Positions 52,288-63,586 of a stretch of 64,000 bases of DNA are shown piece by piece; the stretch's first letter is position 1; every line of letters starts with the position of its first letter. Where the stretch lies: positions 62,001-126,000 of the forward strand of contig CAWHLK010000060.1 of assembly GCA_963829965.1 (NCBI GenBank), written 5' to 3'. A model generated the notes under the pieces. It saw only the letters and a list, made by a program, of their open reading frames with translations, had not been told where the DNA came from and did no database searches. A program made the position numbers and the translations under genes. This stretch comes from DASXZH01 sp963829965. GTDB taxonomy: Bacteria > Armatimonadota > Fimbriimonadia > Fimbriimonadales > Fimbriimonadaceae.

Positions 52288-52886
52288 ATGGAAGCGCCGA
52301 TTATTCCCACACCCGCTCGGCGGGGTCGACCTCGGAGCGAGCAGTCCGAGCGAGCGATTCTGGAAACGACCGCTCGACTCCTGGAAGAGCGTGGCTTTGT
52401 CGACCTCACGATCGAAGACGTTGCGCTCCAGGCAGGGGTCGGAAAAGCCACGATCTACCGAAGGTGGCCGACGAAAGGGATGCTCGGTTCGACGCGTTCC
52501 AGGCGGAGTTTCTCGAGCGTCAGCCGCTGCCGGACACCGGAACCCTGCGTGGTGAGTCTCGCTCGCCGCGCTTCGTGGCTGGATCCGGGCGGTGAAAGAC
52601 ACCGTCACCGGACGGACGCTCGTCGGCCTGATTGCAGAAGTACAGCGTGATCCGGCGCTTGCGGACGTGTGGAGAGATCGGTTCGTAGCGCCGGTTCGAG
52701 ATCAGCATCGCGGTCTTGATTCAAAGCGTCGTCGAACGGGGAGAACTCCCCTCAGGCGTCGATCCAGAAGTCGCGCTCGACTTATTGTTCGGCGCTGCCT
52801 ACCACCGCTTGCTGCAGTCGCATCTGCCGCTCACCGATCGATTTGCCCAAAGCGTCGTCGACATCATTGTGTCGGGCATGCGGTGA
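52288..52886 (+). CDS. TetR-family transcriptional regulator, frameshifted
   Basis: The start MEAPIIPTPARRGRPRSEQS leads into the helix-turn-helix AILETTARLLEERGFVDLTI, EDVALQAGVGKATIYRRWPT, typical of TetR. The ligand domain is scattered over frames: FLERQPLPDTGTLRG, RAVKDTVTGRTLVGLIAEVQ, RDPALADVWRDRFVAPVR, LIQSVVERGELPSGVDPEVA and LDLLFGAAYHRLLQSHLPLT, ending with SGMR at 52884-52886. At least four indels are present. It probably represses itself and the divergent dehydrogenase. Confidence 0.85.
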
Positions 52887-52927
52887 GCACGCGGCTCGAT
52901 CGACCGCGCGGATAGCGGGCTTCGGAC

Positions 52928-55734
52928 TCAGGCGGTGAGTTGGCCTTCCGGCTCGGTTGCCATCGAGGCGACGAGTGCCGATGCGGCCTCGACGCCGAGG
53001 GGCGGGCCCAAAGGTATCCCTGACCGATATCGCAGCCTGACGCTGCAAGGCGCGCTGCTTGGTCTGGTGCTTCGATGCCTTCCGCGATGGTCTGGAGACC
53101 AAGGGCGCGGGCGATGCTTAATATCCCATCGACGAGCTTGGACGCCTGCTCTTCGTCCCCGTCGACTGCGGACACGAAGCTCTTGTCGACCTTCAAGATG
53201 TCGATCGGGAGATCGCGGAGGTAGGAGAGGGAGGAGTATCCGGTGCCGAAGTCGTGGAATCGCGATTCGCACCCCTTCACGCTTCAGCTTGAGCAGGGTC
53301 GCGGTGACCGCGGCGGGGTCGTGGACGAGCACGCTCTCGGTGATCTCCAAGACGACGCGACTCGGCGAGATGCCGCGCTGCCGCGATCGCGGCACGGACA
53401 TCGCTGATCAGATTCGGCTCTCGGAGCTGTCGGGAAGAGACGTTGATCGCAACCGTGATCTCGAGTGGCGAGATCACGAGATCGGACCACACCTTGAGCT
53501 GACGGGTCGCCTCATAGAGGACCCAACGGCCGATGTCGACGATGAGGCCGGACTCTTCGGCGATCGGGATGAATCCGTCCGGCGACACGAGACCAAGTGT
53601 TGGGTGTTGCCATCTGATGAGCGCCTCGAATCCCTCGAGTGCCCCGCTCGCCAACGCGAAGGACGGCTGGTACTCGAGGAAGAGTTCGCCCCGTTCGAGG
53701 GCTCCTGCAAGTTCGCGTCTGTAAGCGGAAGCGTTCGTGAACGAGGTCGCCCATCCAGGCCTCAAAGAGCCGCTCGGCGTTCTTGCCGTCGTCTTTCACG
53801 CTGTACATCGCAATATCGGCGTTTCGGACTAGCTCTTCCACCGTGGTGCAGTCCGGCCCGCTGATCGCGACACCGATGCTGGCGGTGATCCGGAAGTTGG
53901 CGGCGTTGTCGATTGTGGCCGCCGTGAGCGTCGTGCGGATTCGCTCCGCGAGCGCCAACGCTTCGGAGATTTCGGCCAGATCCTCCATCAGTACGACGAA
54001 CTCGTCGCCACCGAGCCGCGCGACGGTGTCCCCGACCCGTCCGGCGTGCCGGAGTCGTTCGGCGACGCTTTGGAGGAGTGAGTCGCCGACGTTGTGCCCA
54101 TACTCGTCGTTGACGTCCTTGAAGCCGTCAAGGTCGACGAGGAGGACGGCGACGCGGTGACGTCGTGCGGGCCACGCTGGAGAGCGCGTGTTCGGCGCGG
54201 TCGTTGAACAGGGCCCGATTCGTGAGCCCGGTCAACTGGTCCTCGAATGCCTGTCGTCGGAGCTCGAGCTCGAGTTGGCGTTGGCTCGTGACGTCGCGGG
54301 TGTTGATCACGTACCCGTCGACGTGTGAGTCGTCGACGAGGTTGGCGATCGTCGACTCGGCATGACGGACCCGACCGGATTCGTCGGTGAAGTCCCAAGC
54401 GAGCTCTTCGACTCGACCCGGGACGTTGACGCCGTGATTGAGCAGCCCGATGAGCGGGTCGAAGCGTCCGTCGAACTCCGAGAGATGGTGTCCGACGAGC
54501 TCAGACTTGCGCCATCCGTACCCGTGGCGGACACCATGGCTGAAGGACGTGATGATGAGATCTTGCGACACGACCAGGACGGTGTCCGAGGAGCGCTCGA
54601 ACAAGGCCTCGAAGTAGTGCTCCCGTCCAAGCAGTGCGAGAGTCCGAGCCAACACTCGCTCTTCGAGATTCTCCGTCAGTGCATGATTTTCTGCGACGAC
54701 GGCGACGCCATGGGTCAGTGCCAACAGCGCGATCCCGACGATGATCCACGTGCCTGGTCGATCGAAGGTGCCACTCGAGGTGGCGAGGCGCTGGCCAGAC
54801 GCGACGACGAGTCCGAAGAATGCGACCAGCTCCGGGACGGCACCGATGAGCCAATGCCGTCGAATCATCTGCCGAGAGTTGCCCTCGTCGGCTTCGACCT
54901 CTTGGTGAGACGACGGCTCGGTCAGCTCGCTCTCGCCGATCTCGCGATGGAAGTGCGATGCCGCGCCGGCGATGAGGAGAAATCCGATGAACCAGCCGGC
55001 ATCGGTGGGATTCACCGCGCCGGAGTTCTTAAAGGTCGTGAGGTACCAGAAGTAGGAGTCGGCGACGGCCAGCATGCAGATCGCCGAGCCCAACCAGATG
55101 AGGTCGCGGGCGTGATAAATGCGTGACCGCGTGAGGACGAACAGCATTGCCGACATCGCCACTGCGTCAAAGGCGGGGTAGGCGAGTGAGACCAGCTGTT
55201 GGAGAAGCGGTGCCCTTGTAATCGCGATGTCGGGTCCGATCAGTACGGTCCATACCGACACCAAGAGTCCACTCGCGATCAGCGCCCCTTCCAGCACGGC
55301 GCGAAGCCAGGACTTGAAACCGGCGGGTGTCTCGACGAAACCGAGAATGCCCAACACGATGCAGATCGGCGACATCAAGAAGCCAAGGTCACAGATTGAC
55401 GGCACGGCGGGCGTTTCATGCAGGCCGACCTGGTAGATCGTCCACATGATCTGGCCCGCGCCCCACGAGAGCGAGCCGAGCCCGATGAGTTGCCACGTCC
55501 GTCGGATCCGTCCGTCGTAACGACGTGCGACGTGTAAGCAGACACCACACGCGATCAGCGGCGTGATCGCTTGGCCGATGTTGTCGAACACTACCCATTG
55601 GGCCGCGCCACCCGGGTGCGCCGTGATACCGGCGAGAAAGATCACCGAGGCGATGGCGCCGGCGAGCGTGAGCGCGCGCGTGTTCGTTTCGCGCCAGGCC
55701 GATCTGGCGCGGGGAGAAGTCCGGTGAGCTTCAT
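52928..55734 (-). CDS. Membrane PAS-GGDEF-EAL cyclic-di-GMP enzyme, frameshifted
   Basis: ATG 55734 precedes about eight membrane segments (for instance ALIASGLLVSVWTVLIGPDI, AFDAVAMSAMLFVLTRSRIY). A PAS domain follows (SDTVLVVSQDLIITSFSHGV), then a GGDEF domain (FEDQLTGLTNRALFNDRAEH, with the active motif ARLGGDEFVVLMEDL near 54000). The EAL domain has EALIRWQHP (EAL motif present), INVSSRQL, DFGTGYSSLSYLRDLPIDIL and TIAEGIEAPDQAARL. Both cyclase and phosphodiesterase signatures are intact, so it may do either. At least four indels split it into overlapping frames. The stop near 52928 is the best-fitting one. Confidence 0.85.
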
Positions 55735-55986
55735 CTCACACGGCTTTTGAAGTTTGACGGTCGATCGAATCCGAGCACGTGATCCGACCCTTCTCGGTTT
55801 GTCCGGTCGCGACGTCTGCCCCGGTGATGGTCGGCGAAGATCGCCTACGTAGTAGTTATCGGCGAGATCGGGCGAGAACTTGAGAATTTCCAGTTCAAAC
55901 CGGCTAAGTCACGGGGGAGGTGAGCCTGGAAACGGCTTGCTCGCAACGGAGCGTCGCCGAAATCGCGAGCTGATCCCGCTAGTCTC

Positions 55987-57234
55987 GTGGCGGTGAGGCG
56001 AGCCCGACACTCGCGAAGCGTCGATCGGCACTGGTATCGCCGGGCGATCGCGCTGGCAGTGATCCTTGGCATCACCGGCGTCGTCGTGGTGGTGGTCTCG
56101 ATTCCGCGTACCTCAATCGCGGGGACCTCGCTCCCTCAGCGCCATCGACATCATCCTGTGACCACGACCACCACCACGGTGCCACTCAACCAACGGCGGC
56201 CCGTCGGTCCTCCCGCAGTCGATCGTCACTTGGTGCTCGACAAGGTCATCGGTGGTGACATCTCACCCAAGTCCGTGGTCTCGACGAACGACGGCTTGGT
56301 GTTCGCGCAGAACATGATGTACCGGCACACGCTCACCGTGTACACCTCGGCGGGCGTATTGAAGCGAACGATCGGTGATGGCGTCGTGCTCTCGACTTTC
56401 GGCGTCACCGGACGGCCGGGTCTCACTCACGGAGCGCCAGTTGAGGCTGCAGTGACGCCGGATGGGCGAGACGTCTGGGGTGTCGAATTATTCGATGTAC
56501 GGGACCGGCTCCGGGCCTGAAGGTAGCGACACCTGCACCCCGCAGTCGGCGGAGGATGCAGGTGATACGCCGTCGTACCTCTACGAGATCAGCACATCGA
56601 GCCTCTCGGTTGTTGGTGTTGCGCCCGCCGGACTCGTCCCGAAGTTTTCGCGGTAACTCCCGACGACCGCTACGTCGTCACCTCCAACTGGTGTTCTTGG
56701 ACCGTGACCATCGTCAACGAGGCGACGCACCAACTCGTGGCCACGATCCCGGTCGGCGCGTATCCATGGGGAATAGCGATCTCTCCTGACTCCAAGCTTG
56801 CCTACGTCGGCATCATGGGTAGCGACGTCATCGACATCATCAGCCTGACGAGCTTCAAGATCGTTGGACAGATCGGCGGTCTCTACAACGTGCGGCACGT
56901 CGTGATCGACCCCGCGAACAGCCGCTATCTCTACGCCTCGTTGAACCAGCCGGGCGATGTGGTGAAGATCGATCGCATCAGCGGAAAGATCCTCGCTGAG
57001 ACGCACACCGGCGAGGACTGCCGGTCCGTCGCGATCCTCGACCGATGGCACGGCGGTCTTCGTCGTGAACTATCTCTCCGACACCGTCACCGAACTGCGA
57101 GCGAGCGATCTGAAGGTTCTCCAGGTCGTGCCGACCGGCACCCATCCGGTCGGGGTGACCTATGACGGGACGACCGGCCGGCTGTGGGTTGCCGTCTATA
57201 CCGGCGAGATCATGGTGTTCAACACCGTCGCCTA
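55987..57234 (+). CDS. Secreted YVTN-type beta-propeller protein, frameshifted
   Basis: The N-terminus has a membrane anchor or signal (AIALAVILGITGVVVVVVSI) followed by a Thr-rich linker. The rest consists of propeller blades such as VTIVNEATHQLVATIPVGAY, PWGIAISPDSKLAYVGIMGS, DVIDIISLTSFKIVGQIGGL and VLQVVPTGTHPVGVTYDGTT, with the last strand IMVFNTVA and stop at 57232-57234. Three or more indels separate the pieces. Such proteins are extracytoplasmic binding scaffolds; no enzyme site is seen. It is followed by a convergent hydrolase. Confidence 0.8.
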
Positions 57235-57261
57235 GCGCTCACGCGGGCAACAGCCTAGGGA

Positions 57262-58098
57262 TTAGGCGAGCAGCCACTCGCTAACGATGCTCCAAACTTC
57301 GGGGATACGGGTCGAGTAGGAGTGGTCCGCTCCGTCGATGGCGGCATAGGTCAGGTTCGCCTGTTTGTCCGCCAGTGCAGGCCCGTCGGCACCGAGTGCC
57401 TGGAAGGCCAAGGTGTCTTCGAGGCTGCCGAGCGTCAACAGCACCGGCACCTCGATGTTCGGGAGGTGTCGATAAAAGTCGTATCGATCCGTGCTGCCGT
57501 ACTTGTCGAGGAGGCTGCTCGCGCTGAACCACATCGTTGCGCCGAGCTCGAACTCCACGAGCGCGGCCGGCTGTCCCGTAACAACGAGGGTCGAGGCGGC
57601 CTCAAAGGCCGCCACTCTCCCGGCGCCGTCTGGGCCCTCGATGAACGACTCGTGATTAAAGCGTGGCGGGGAGCTTGCAATCGCCTTCAGGATCCGTGCG
57701 TCTGGCTCGGTACCCAACAGGGACAAGAGCTTCACTGCGCCAAGGCTGTGCCCCCAGACCAGCACGCGGAGAATCCGCCCGCTTCAGCGAAGTCGAGCCA
57801 TGCTTTGGAATCGAGACGGGAGTCATCGACGATCTCGTATGCGGAACCAAACCATCCCTGGGACGTCTGGTAGGCGTGGTCGTGGCCGCGGTTGTTCACC
57901 CGTAGGACAGAACAGCCCGCGTCGACGAGGTACTCCGAGAGCTCGCCCGACATCGACGAACCGTAGAAGTTCGTTCCCCGGCCATGGTGGAAGATCACCA
58001 AGTCGATGCCGAGGGTTGACGCTCTCAGCGTGTTGCATGACCCCGTCGAGCCGCAAGCCATCGTCGGTCTTGACCTGGACCAGTTCGACTCGTCCCAT
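57262..58098 (-). CDS. Alpha/beta hydrolase, frameshifted
   Basis: ATG 58098 has AAGGAG a few bases upstream. The first piece is GRVELVQVKTDDGLRLDGVM. The middle frame reads LVIFHHGRGTNFYGSSMSGE and SVLRVNNRGHDHAY (oxyanion region). The last frame has VLVWGHSLGAVKLLSLLGTE (nucleophile Ser in GHSLG), VPVLLTLGSLEDTLAFQALG (Asp) and DGADHSYSTRIPEVWSIVSE (His). The catalytic triad is complete. Two or more indels interrupt it. The substrate is unknown; it resembles serine aminopeptidase S33 or ester hydrolases. Confidence 0.82.
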
Positions 58099-58289
58099 GA
58101 CGTCTCCTTGTTGTGAGATTTCGCATGAATGCGCGCCGGCCTCAGTGTGCCATCTCGCGTGCATCGAGGTGAGCAGACATCGTGGAGGTGAAGCGATCTG
58201 TCCGACGAGTGGGCAGACCGCCTTCACGCGTCGACGCCGGTCGGATCCGCGATGAGGGAGGGTCGTCGGGGCTCTGACAAGATCGCCTT

Positions 58290-58949
58290 ATGCCGGCACA
58301 TCGCGACGTCGCTGCTTTTGACGCACACGCTCGCACCTACGAGAACGGGTGGCTCGGGCGCTTCCACCACGAAGTCTCCGCTCGCGCAGCTGACCTGGCC
58401 CTTGCCACCTCCCCGGATGCGCTGCGCGTCCTCGATGTCGGGTGCGGGACCGGGTATCTGCTCGGACTTCTCGCGGACCGTTGTCCGTCGGCTGCACAGC
58501 TCGTCGGTATCGATCCCGCAACGGCGATGCTCGGCGTCACGATCGAGCTCGCGAATGATGATCGCATCCGCTTTCTCGTCGCCCCTGGGGAACAGCTTCC
58601 CTTCCAAAGCAGCGCTTTCGACCTTGTCGTGGCCTCGACGTCGTTTGACCATTGGATCGACCAGCAGCTCGGACTTGAAGAGTGCGCGCGGGTGACCCAC
58701 TCCGGCGGCCATCTGGTTCTCGTTGATCAGTTCTCCTGGATCTTCACTCCGACGCTCCTTGGCGCGCGTCGGACTAAGGCGCGGACCAAGCGTCGCTGCG
58801 AACAGCTACTCGGCGTGGCCGGATTCGATCACCTGAATTGGCACGCGGTGTATGCGGGACTGATCAACGCGGTTGTGGCCACAGGCGGTAATCCGGTGTG
58901 TTTGCGGCGCTTTCGTGGCTCGACGACTGGGCCGTCCGAAGACGCGTGA
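58290..58949 (+). CDS. Class I SAM-dependent methyltransferase
   Basis: This 219-residue protein is one of the few uninterrupted genes right of the join. Motif I is VLDVGCGTGYLLGLLADR, followed by LVGIDPATAMLGVTIELAND (motif II acidic residue) and DLVVASTSFDHWIDQQLGLE (motif IV region). It belongs to the UbiE/Methyltransf_11 type. The methyl acceptor cannot be told. It lies between divergent and convergent neighbours with no obvious operon. Confidence 0.85.
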   Translation: MPAHRDVAAFDAHARTYENGWLGRFHHEVSARAADLALATSPDALRVLDVGCGTGYLLGLLADRCPSAAQLVGIDPATAMLGVTIELANDDRIRFLVAPGEQLPFQSSAFDLVVASTSFDHWIDQQLGLEECARVTHSGGHLVLVDQFSWIFTPTLLGARRTKARTKRRCEQLLGVAGFDHLNWHAVYAGLINAVVATGGNPVCLRRFRGSTTGPSEDA

Positions 58950-59006
58950 GCTCGGCGAATCGACCGAGGTGATGCTGCGGCTCGGAGCCGACGATAAAAC
59001 GGATGT

Positions 59007-59874
59007 ATGCCATCGACTCTTCTTCCCGGCGGAACCTACGCACTCGCACCCGAGGTGATCGTCACGCGAATGGGCTACGGCGCGATGCAACTGGCAGGGC
59101 CTGGGGTGTTTGGGCCGCCTGCTGACCGAGACGCCACGATCGAGGTCCTGCGCGAGGCGGTCGAGCTCGGCGTCCGCCACATATGATACCAGCGACTACT
59201 ACGGGCCCTACGTGACGAACGAGATCATCCGGGAGGCGCTGCATCCCTATCCAGCAGACCTGCACATCGTGACCAAGGTCGGGGCTCGGCGTGACGAAAA
59301 CGGCGGTTGGCCACACGCTCGTTCACGAGAAGAGCTCCGGCAGGCGGTCCATGACAATCTCACCCATCTCGGTCTCGACGCACTCGACGTCGTGAATCTC
59401 GCGTTGGAGGACTGAGTGGTGCCGAGCCCGGATCGCTCGCGGAGCAGTTTTCTGTGCTCGCGGAACTGCAACAACAAGGACTCATCCGGCATCTCGGGGT
59501 GAGCACCGTGTCGGCGGAACAGATCGCTAAGGCACAGTCGATCGCACCGGTCGCTTGCGTTCAGAACTTCTACAACCTGGCCAACCGCGCAGATGACGAC
59601 CTCATCGATGACCTTGCGTCCCAGTCCATCGCGTACGTCCCCTACTTTCCTCTCGGGGGTTTCTCGCCACTCCAAGCGGGTGCACTCGATGTCGTCGCTG
59701 TCCGGCACGGGGCGAAGCCGATGGGAGTCACGCTCTCGTGGCTGCTCCAACGATCTCCGAACATCTTGTTGATCCCGGGTACCTCTTCGGTCGCGCATCT
59801 CCGCGAGAACGTCGAGGGGGCCGCGATCGAGCTCGGCAGAGGATCTGCGCGAACTCGACGGAATCGCCGGCTAA
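59007..59874 (+). CDS. Aldo/keto reductase (second), frameshifted
   Basis: The start PSTLLPGGTYALAPEVIVTR, MGYGAMQLAGPG leads into the catalytic Asp/Tyr motif DTSDYYGPYVTNEIIREALH after a shift near 59184. HIVTKVGARRDENGGWPHAR follows, then, after a shift near 59400, SLAEQFSVLAELQQQGLIRH and LGVSTVSAEQIAKAQSIAPV through LLQRSPNILLIPGTSSVAHL. A last shift near 59838 precedes the end at 59872-59874. It is an NADPH oxidoreductase of the short AKR type. It is convergent with hycE, ten bases away. Confidence 0.85.
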
Positions 59875-59884
59875 GCACCGCCGT

Positions 59885-61417
59885 CTACAGGTCGTTGCCC
59901 GCGTACGAGAAGTTGAAGCTCTTGTTCGCGAGCGGGAAGTCCGGAACGATGGTGTCGGCAAGCGCGACCGAGAGCGCCGGCCAGTTGAGGAACGACGGGT
60001 CGACGATCTTGCAGACGCGTGATCGCGCCGAAGCGGTCGACTTCGACGCGATGCACGATGCTGCCACGCCAACCCTCGACGATGCCGATCCCCGAGCCGC
60101 CGCGACGCGCGACGCGTGTGCCGCGACCTCGAGCGCCGAGGCCTGCATCGCGAGTTCGTCGATCAAGGCCAACGAGGTCCGGACCTCACCAACTCGAACG
60201 AGAAAGCGAGCATGAACGTCTCCGCTCGTTTCGCGTTCGAGCGTGGAATTGGTCGCCGAGCTCGACGTTGGGATGCGCGACGCGAGCATCGATCGCAACG
60301 CCCGACGCACGGGCAACGACGCCTACCGTCCCCATGGCGATGGCATCGTCAACTGAGAGCACGGCGGTCCCGTGGAAACGTTCCATCACGACGGTGTTCG
60401 AGGTCGCGAGGTCGACCAGCTCCTCGAAACGCTCGGCGATCTCGGCAAGCTCGTGCGAGGTCGGGAGACGCCGAAGCGAGACGCCGCCGGGCAGGATCGC
60501 GCTCGCGCAGCAGTCGATGACCGGTCACTTCGGCGTTCAGCCGGAGGAGCTGTTCGCGAAGCGTTAGGGCGCGCGCTTGGGCGAAGCCGAAACCGACGTC
60601 GTTGCAGAGCGCGCCGATGTCGGCGACGTGGTTGTAGACGCGCTCCAATTCGAGGAGGAGCGCGCGCAGTTGCGCGGCCTCATCGGGAACGTCAATTCCA
60701 CACGCCTCCTCGACGGCGAGGCAGTAGGCGAGGTTGTGGCCGATCGCGCTGTCGCCGGAGATTCGCTCGGCGAGCGCGACGCCGTCCTCGATGTCTCGAC
60801 CCTCGAAGAGCTTCTCGATGCCGCGATGCGTGAACCACAGGCGCGCCTTCATCTTGAGGATCGTCTCGCCGACGACCGAGAAGCGGAAGTGTCCCGGTTC
60901 GATGAGGCCCGGCATGGACCGGACCAACGGGAATCTCATAGACGCCCGGGCCTTCGACCTGCACGAACGGGAAGGGCTCCGCGTCGGTCCGCATCGGTGG
61001 CGGCGGCCCGGCATCGTGGAGCATCGGATGCCAACCCACTGGCCAGTGTTGATGAAGGACAAGGGGACGGAGGAACGGATGATCGATTGGAACGATTCCG
61101 AACAGGTCGTGCATCTCCCGTTCGAAGCGGCTCGCAGGGAACGAGAGCTCGCCGAGTGATGGCACCGACGGTCGTGTCGGGTCGAGTCGTGAGCTGGAGC
61201 TCGACCCGCCGATCCGGCGGCCCGGCAACGAAGCACGTACACGACGCGAAGCGCCGAGTCGTCGTCGTGCGCGACGAACGGTGGCGAGGCGGAAACCCTC
61301 GGCCAACAGCGCCGCGGTCTTCGCGACGAGCTCGCCGCCACTGATCAGCGAGCTCTACGCGAGGAGCTGAGCTCGTCATCGGTCCGCCGAAGTCGTTGGT
61401 GCCGTCGCGTCGATCAT
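59885..61417 (-). CDS. HycE-like [NiFe]-hydrogenase-type large subunit lacking nickel cysteines (Ehr-like), frameshifted
   Basis: ATG 61417 overlaps the hycQ stop. The N-terminal NuoC-like part has SRFEREMHDLFGIVPIDHPF. The NuoD/HycE-like part has FRFSVVGETILKMKARLWFT, HRGIEKLFEGRDIEDG and ELERVYNHVADIGALCNDVG. The first metal motif, which in hydrogenases is CGxCxxxH, reads ERISGDSAIGHNLAYC, with Ser in place of both Cys. The last motif, normally DPCxxC, reads CKIVDPSFLNWPAL, again without the Cys pair. Each lies within one uninterrupted frame (60736-60762 and 59972-60013), so frameshifts do not explain the loss. It therefore cannot bind NiFe. Later pieces (GSIVHRVEVDRFG, SFNFSYAGNDL) complete it. 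Four or more indels are present. Confidence 0.8.
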
Positions 61418-62902
61418 GGCACGACGACCTGCGCGGCGGCGTGGAGTAGTGGCTGGAGCGGCCAAGCGAGGACGCCGAAGGCCGCGCACGCGACGAGTCC
61501 GGAGATGAGTGGCACGCGAGACGAGCCGTGACGTCGGCACTGTCGCACCGGAGTTCGACGTCTGTCCGAGCAGGAGGTGTCGGCCATGGGACATCACGAC
61601 CGCGAAGATCACCGCCATGCACACGAGCGAGATGCCCGCTGCCCAGCCAAGCCCGACGGCGAACTCGGCGCGGATCATGTTCAGCTCGCTCACGAAGAGA
61701 CTGAACGGTGGGAGGCCCAACAGCGCGACGAGGCCGAAACCGAAGATGCCGCCGAGCACGGGGCGTCGCGACAAGCAGCGCCGGGACCTTTTCGATCTCG
61801 CTCGATCCCTCGACGATGAGGATCTCGCCGGATGCGAGGAAGAGCACCGCTTTCGCGAGGCCGTGACCGAGGATGTGCAACAACACGGCGGCGATCGCGA
61901 GCGAGCTTCCTGCCGCGGCGCCGAGCGCGATGAGGCCCATGTGTTCGATGCTGTGATAGGCGAGCATCCGCTTGTAGTCGCGTTGGGTGATGCAGCAGTG
62001 ACGCGGCGACGAGGAGCGATCCGAGCCCGACGATGACGAAGCAGTGTTCGGCTGAAGTCGATGCCGAGCGCGCCGTCCGCGATCGCCTTGAAGCGCAGCA
62101 GCGCGTAGAACGCGACGGTCAAGCAGCACGCCGGACATCAGCGCGGAGACCGGCGCGGGAGCCTGGCTGTGCGCGTCGGGAAGCCAGCTGTGCATCGGTG
62201 CGAGACCGACCTTGGTGCCGTAGCCGAGGACCAGGAGCGCCATCGCGAGGCGCATGACGCCCGGGTCGAGATGGCTCGAGCCGCCATGAGCGACGGTCCA
62301 GTCGAGCGACTCCGTGGTCCTTGTGCATGGACGCCGTGCAGCCCGAGCGGATGGAGCGCCGCGAAGTACACGAGCACGGTGCCCAAGAAGGCGAGTGCGA
62401 TGCCGACCGAGCAGATGATGACGTACTTCCACGACGCCTCGAGCGCTCGGTCGTTTCTCCGGTGGCCGACGAGGAACGTCGTCGCGATCGTCGTCGCCTC
62501 GACGGCGACCCACATCGCGCCGAGGTTGGCGGCGAGCACCGCACCGAGCATGCAGGCGACGAAGACCTGCACGAGCACGGTGTAGAGCGCGGCGTGGCGT
62601 CGGCTCGAGTGCTCGCGCTCGATCTCGACGCCGAGGTAGCGGATGCCCTGCCAGGCCGCGAGCAGCGCGATCGTGCCGATCACGACGACCATGAACGAGC
62701 GAGAGCGCATCGGCGCGCAGCGCTCCGTCGAGGGCGCCGATCGACGTGGCGATTGCGGTTCTCGTGCGCGAGCACGATCCCGAGACCGAGGACCGCGCCG
62801 TTCGCGACCGTCGTCAGCCAACCGACCCACGACGTCCACGGGACGACGGCCGCGACGATGCCCGGCGGCGAGCGGGGTGCAGAGGATGGCGTAGAGCAGC
62901 AT
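61414..62902 (-). CDS. HycQ/HyfF-like NuoL/M-type antiporter membrane subunit, frameshifted
   Basis: ATG 62902 overlaps the preceding stop. Pieces in order are LLYAILCTPLAAG, then LGAMWVAVEATTIATTFLVG and YVIICSVGIALAFLGTVLVY, then GYGTKVGLAPMHSWLPDAHS with QAPAPVSALMSGVLL. Next come DYKRMLAYHSIEHMGLIALG and LLHILGHGLAKAVLFLASGE, then LLHAAAQVVVP at the end. The KVGLAPMHSWLPDAHS block is the hallmark of the proton-translocating subunit of complex I and group 4 hydrogenases, with the conserved Lys. It is probably a proton channel of the complex. Many indels, at least six, break it. Confidence 0.82.
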
Positions 62903-63569
62903 CAGTCGTGCAGCTCGCGGAGTTGGTCGAGATCGAACGGCCCGAGTGCGCGGTGCATCGACAGACGCGAGCACGCGGAGCACGACGACGACGAGCAGGA
63001 CGTCGAGGGACGCGCCGAGCTCGACGATGAGCGGCACTCCGGCGGTGAGCAAGAAGGCGAGCGAGCGCGACGCCGTTGTCGATGAGGAGCAGCCCGACGA
63101 TCTGCGAGACGGCCTTTCGGCGCGTGACGAGGAGGAAGAAGCCGAGCAGCACCGTCGCCAGTGCCGATCGGCGCGAGGCGTGTCGCGGCGTTGGGCAACA
63201 AGGGCGGTGAGCTTCCCGCTGACCGAGGAATGCGATGACGATAGCGTCGCCGCGGCGACGAGCGAGGCCGAGACGTTGACCAACGGTGCGGCCTCTCGAC
63301 TGCTCGGGATCGCGACGGACGAGTCGGCGGAGCAGCGTCGGGATGACGATGCCTTTGGCAACAAAGACGAGTCCGGCGACGACCCCGAGACCAGCATCGT
63401 GCTCGTGCGCGGCGAGCACGCCGGCGACGATGCCGAGCGCGATGCCTTGGACGGCGAAGTGCGGCGACGATCGCCGCGAAGGTCTTTGTCGCCACAGCGT
63501 GATGACGCCGCAGACGAGCACCGCGCCCGCAGCGAGATCGAGCGCCTCGACGTAGGTCGCCGCGCTCAT
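62902..63569 (-). CDS. HycP/HyfE-like membrane subunit, frameshifted
   Basis: ATG 63569 begins SAATYVEALDLAAGAVLVCG. The next pieces are FAVQGIALGIVAGVLAAHEH, LGVVAGLVFVAKGIVIPTLL, then REAAPLVNVSASLVAAATL, QIVGLLLIDNGVALA and the end LGPFDLDQLRELHD, stop at 62902-62904, overlapping the hycQ ATG by one base. It is a multi-pass protein (NuoK-like fused region) found in hydrogenase-4 and HycP-type clusters. At least four indels are needed to join it. Confidence 0.75.
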
Positions 63570-63586
63570 CGCGGTCACGAGTCCGG

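Noticed and set aside
60936..62513. 525-codon minus-strand frame spanning hycQ and hycE
   Set aside because: It mixes true and false frames because of indels; the recognisable motifs belong to two separate subunits.
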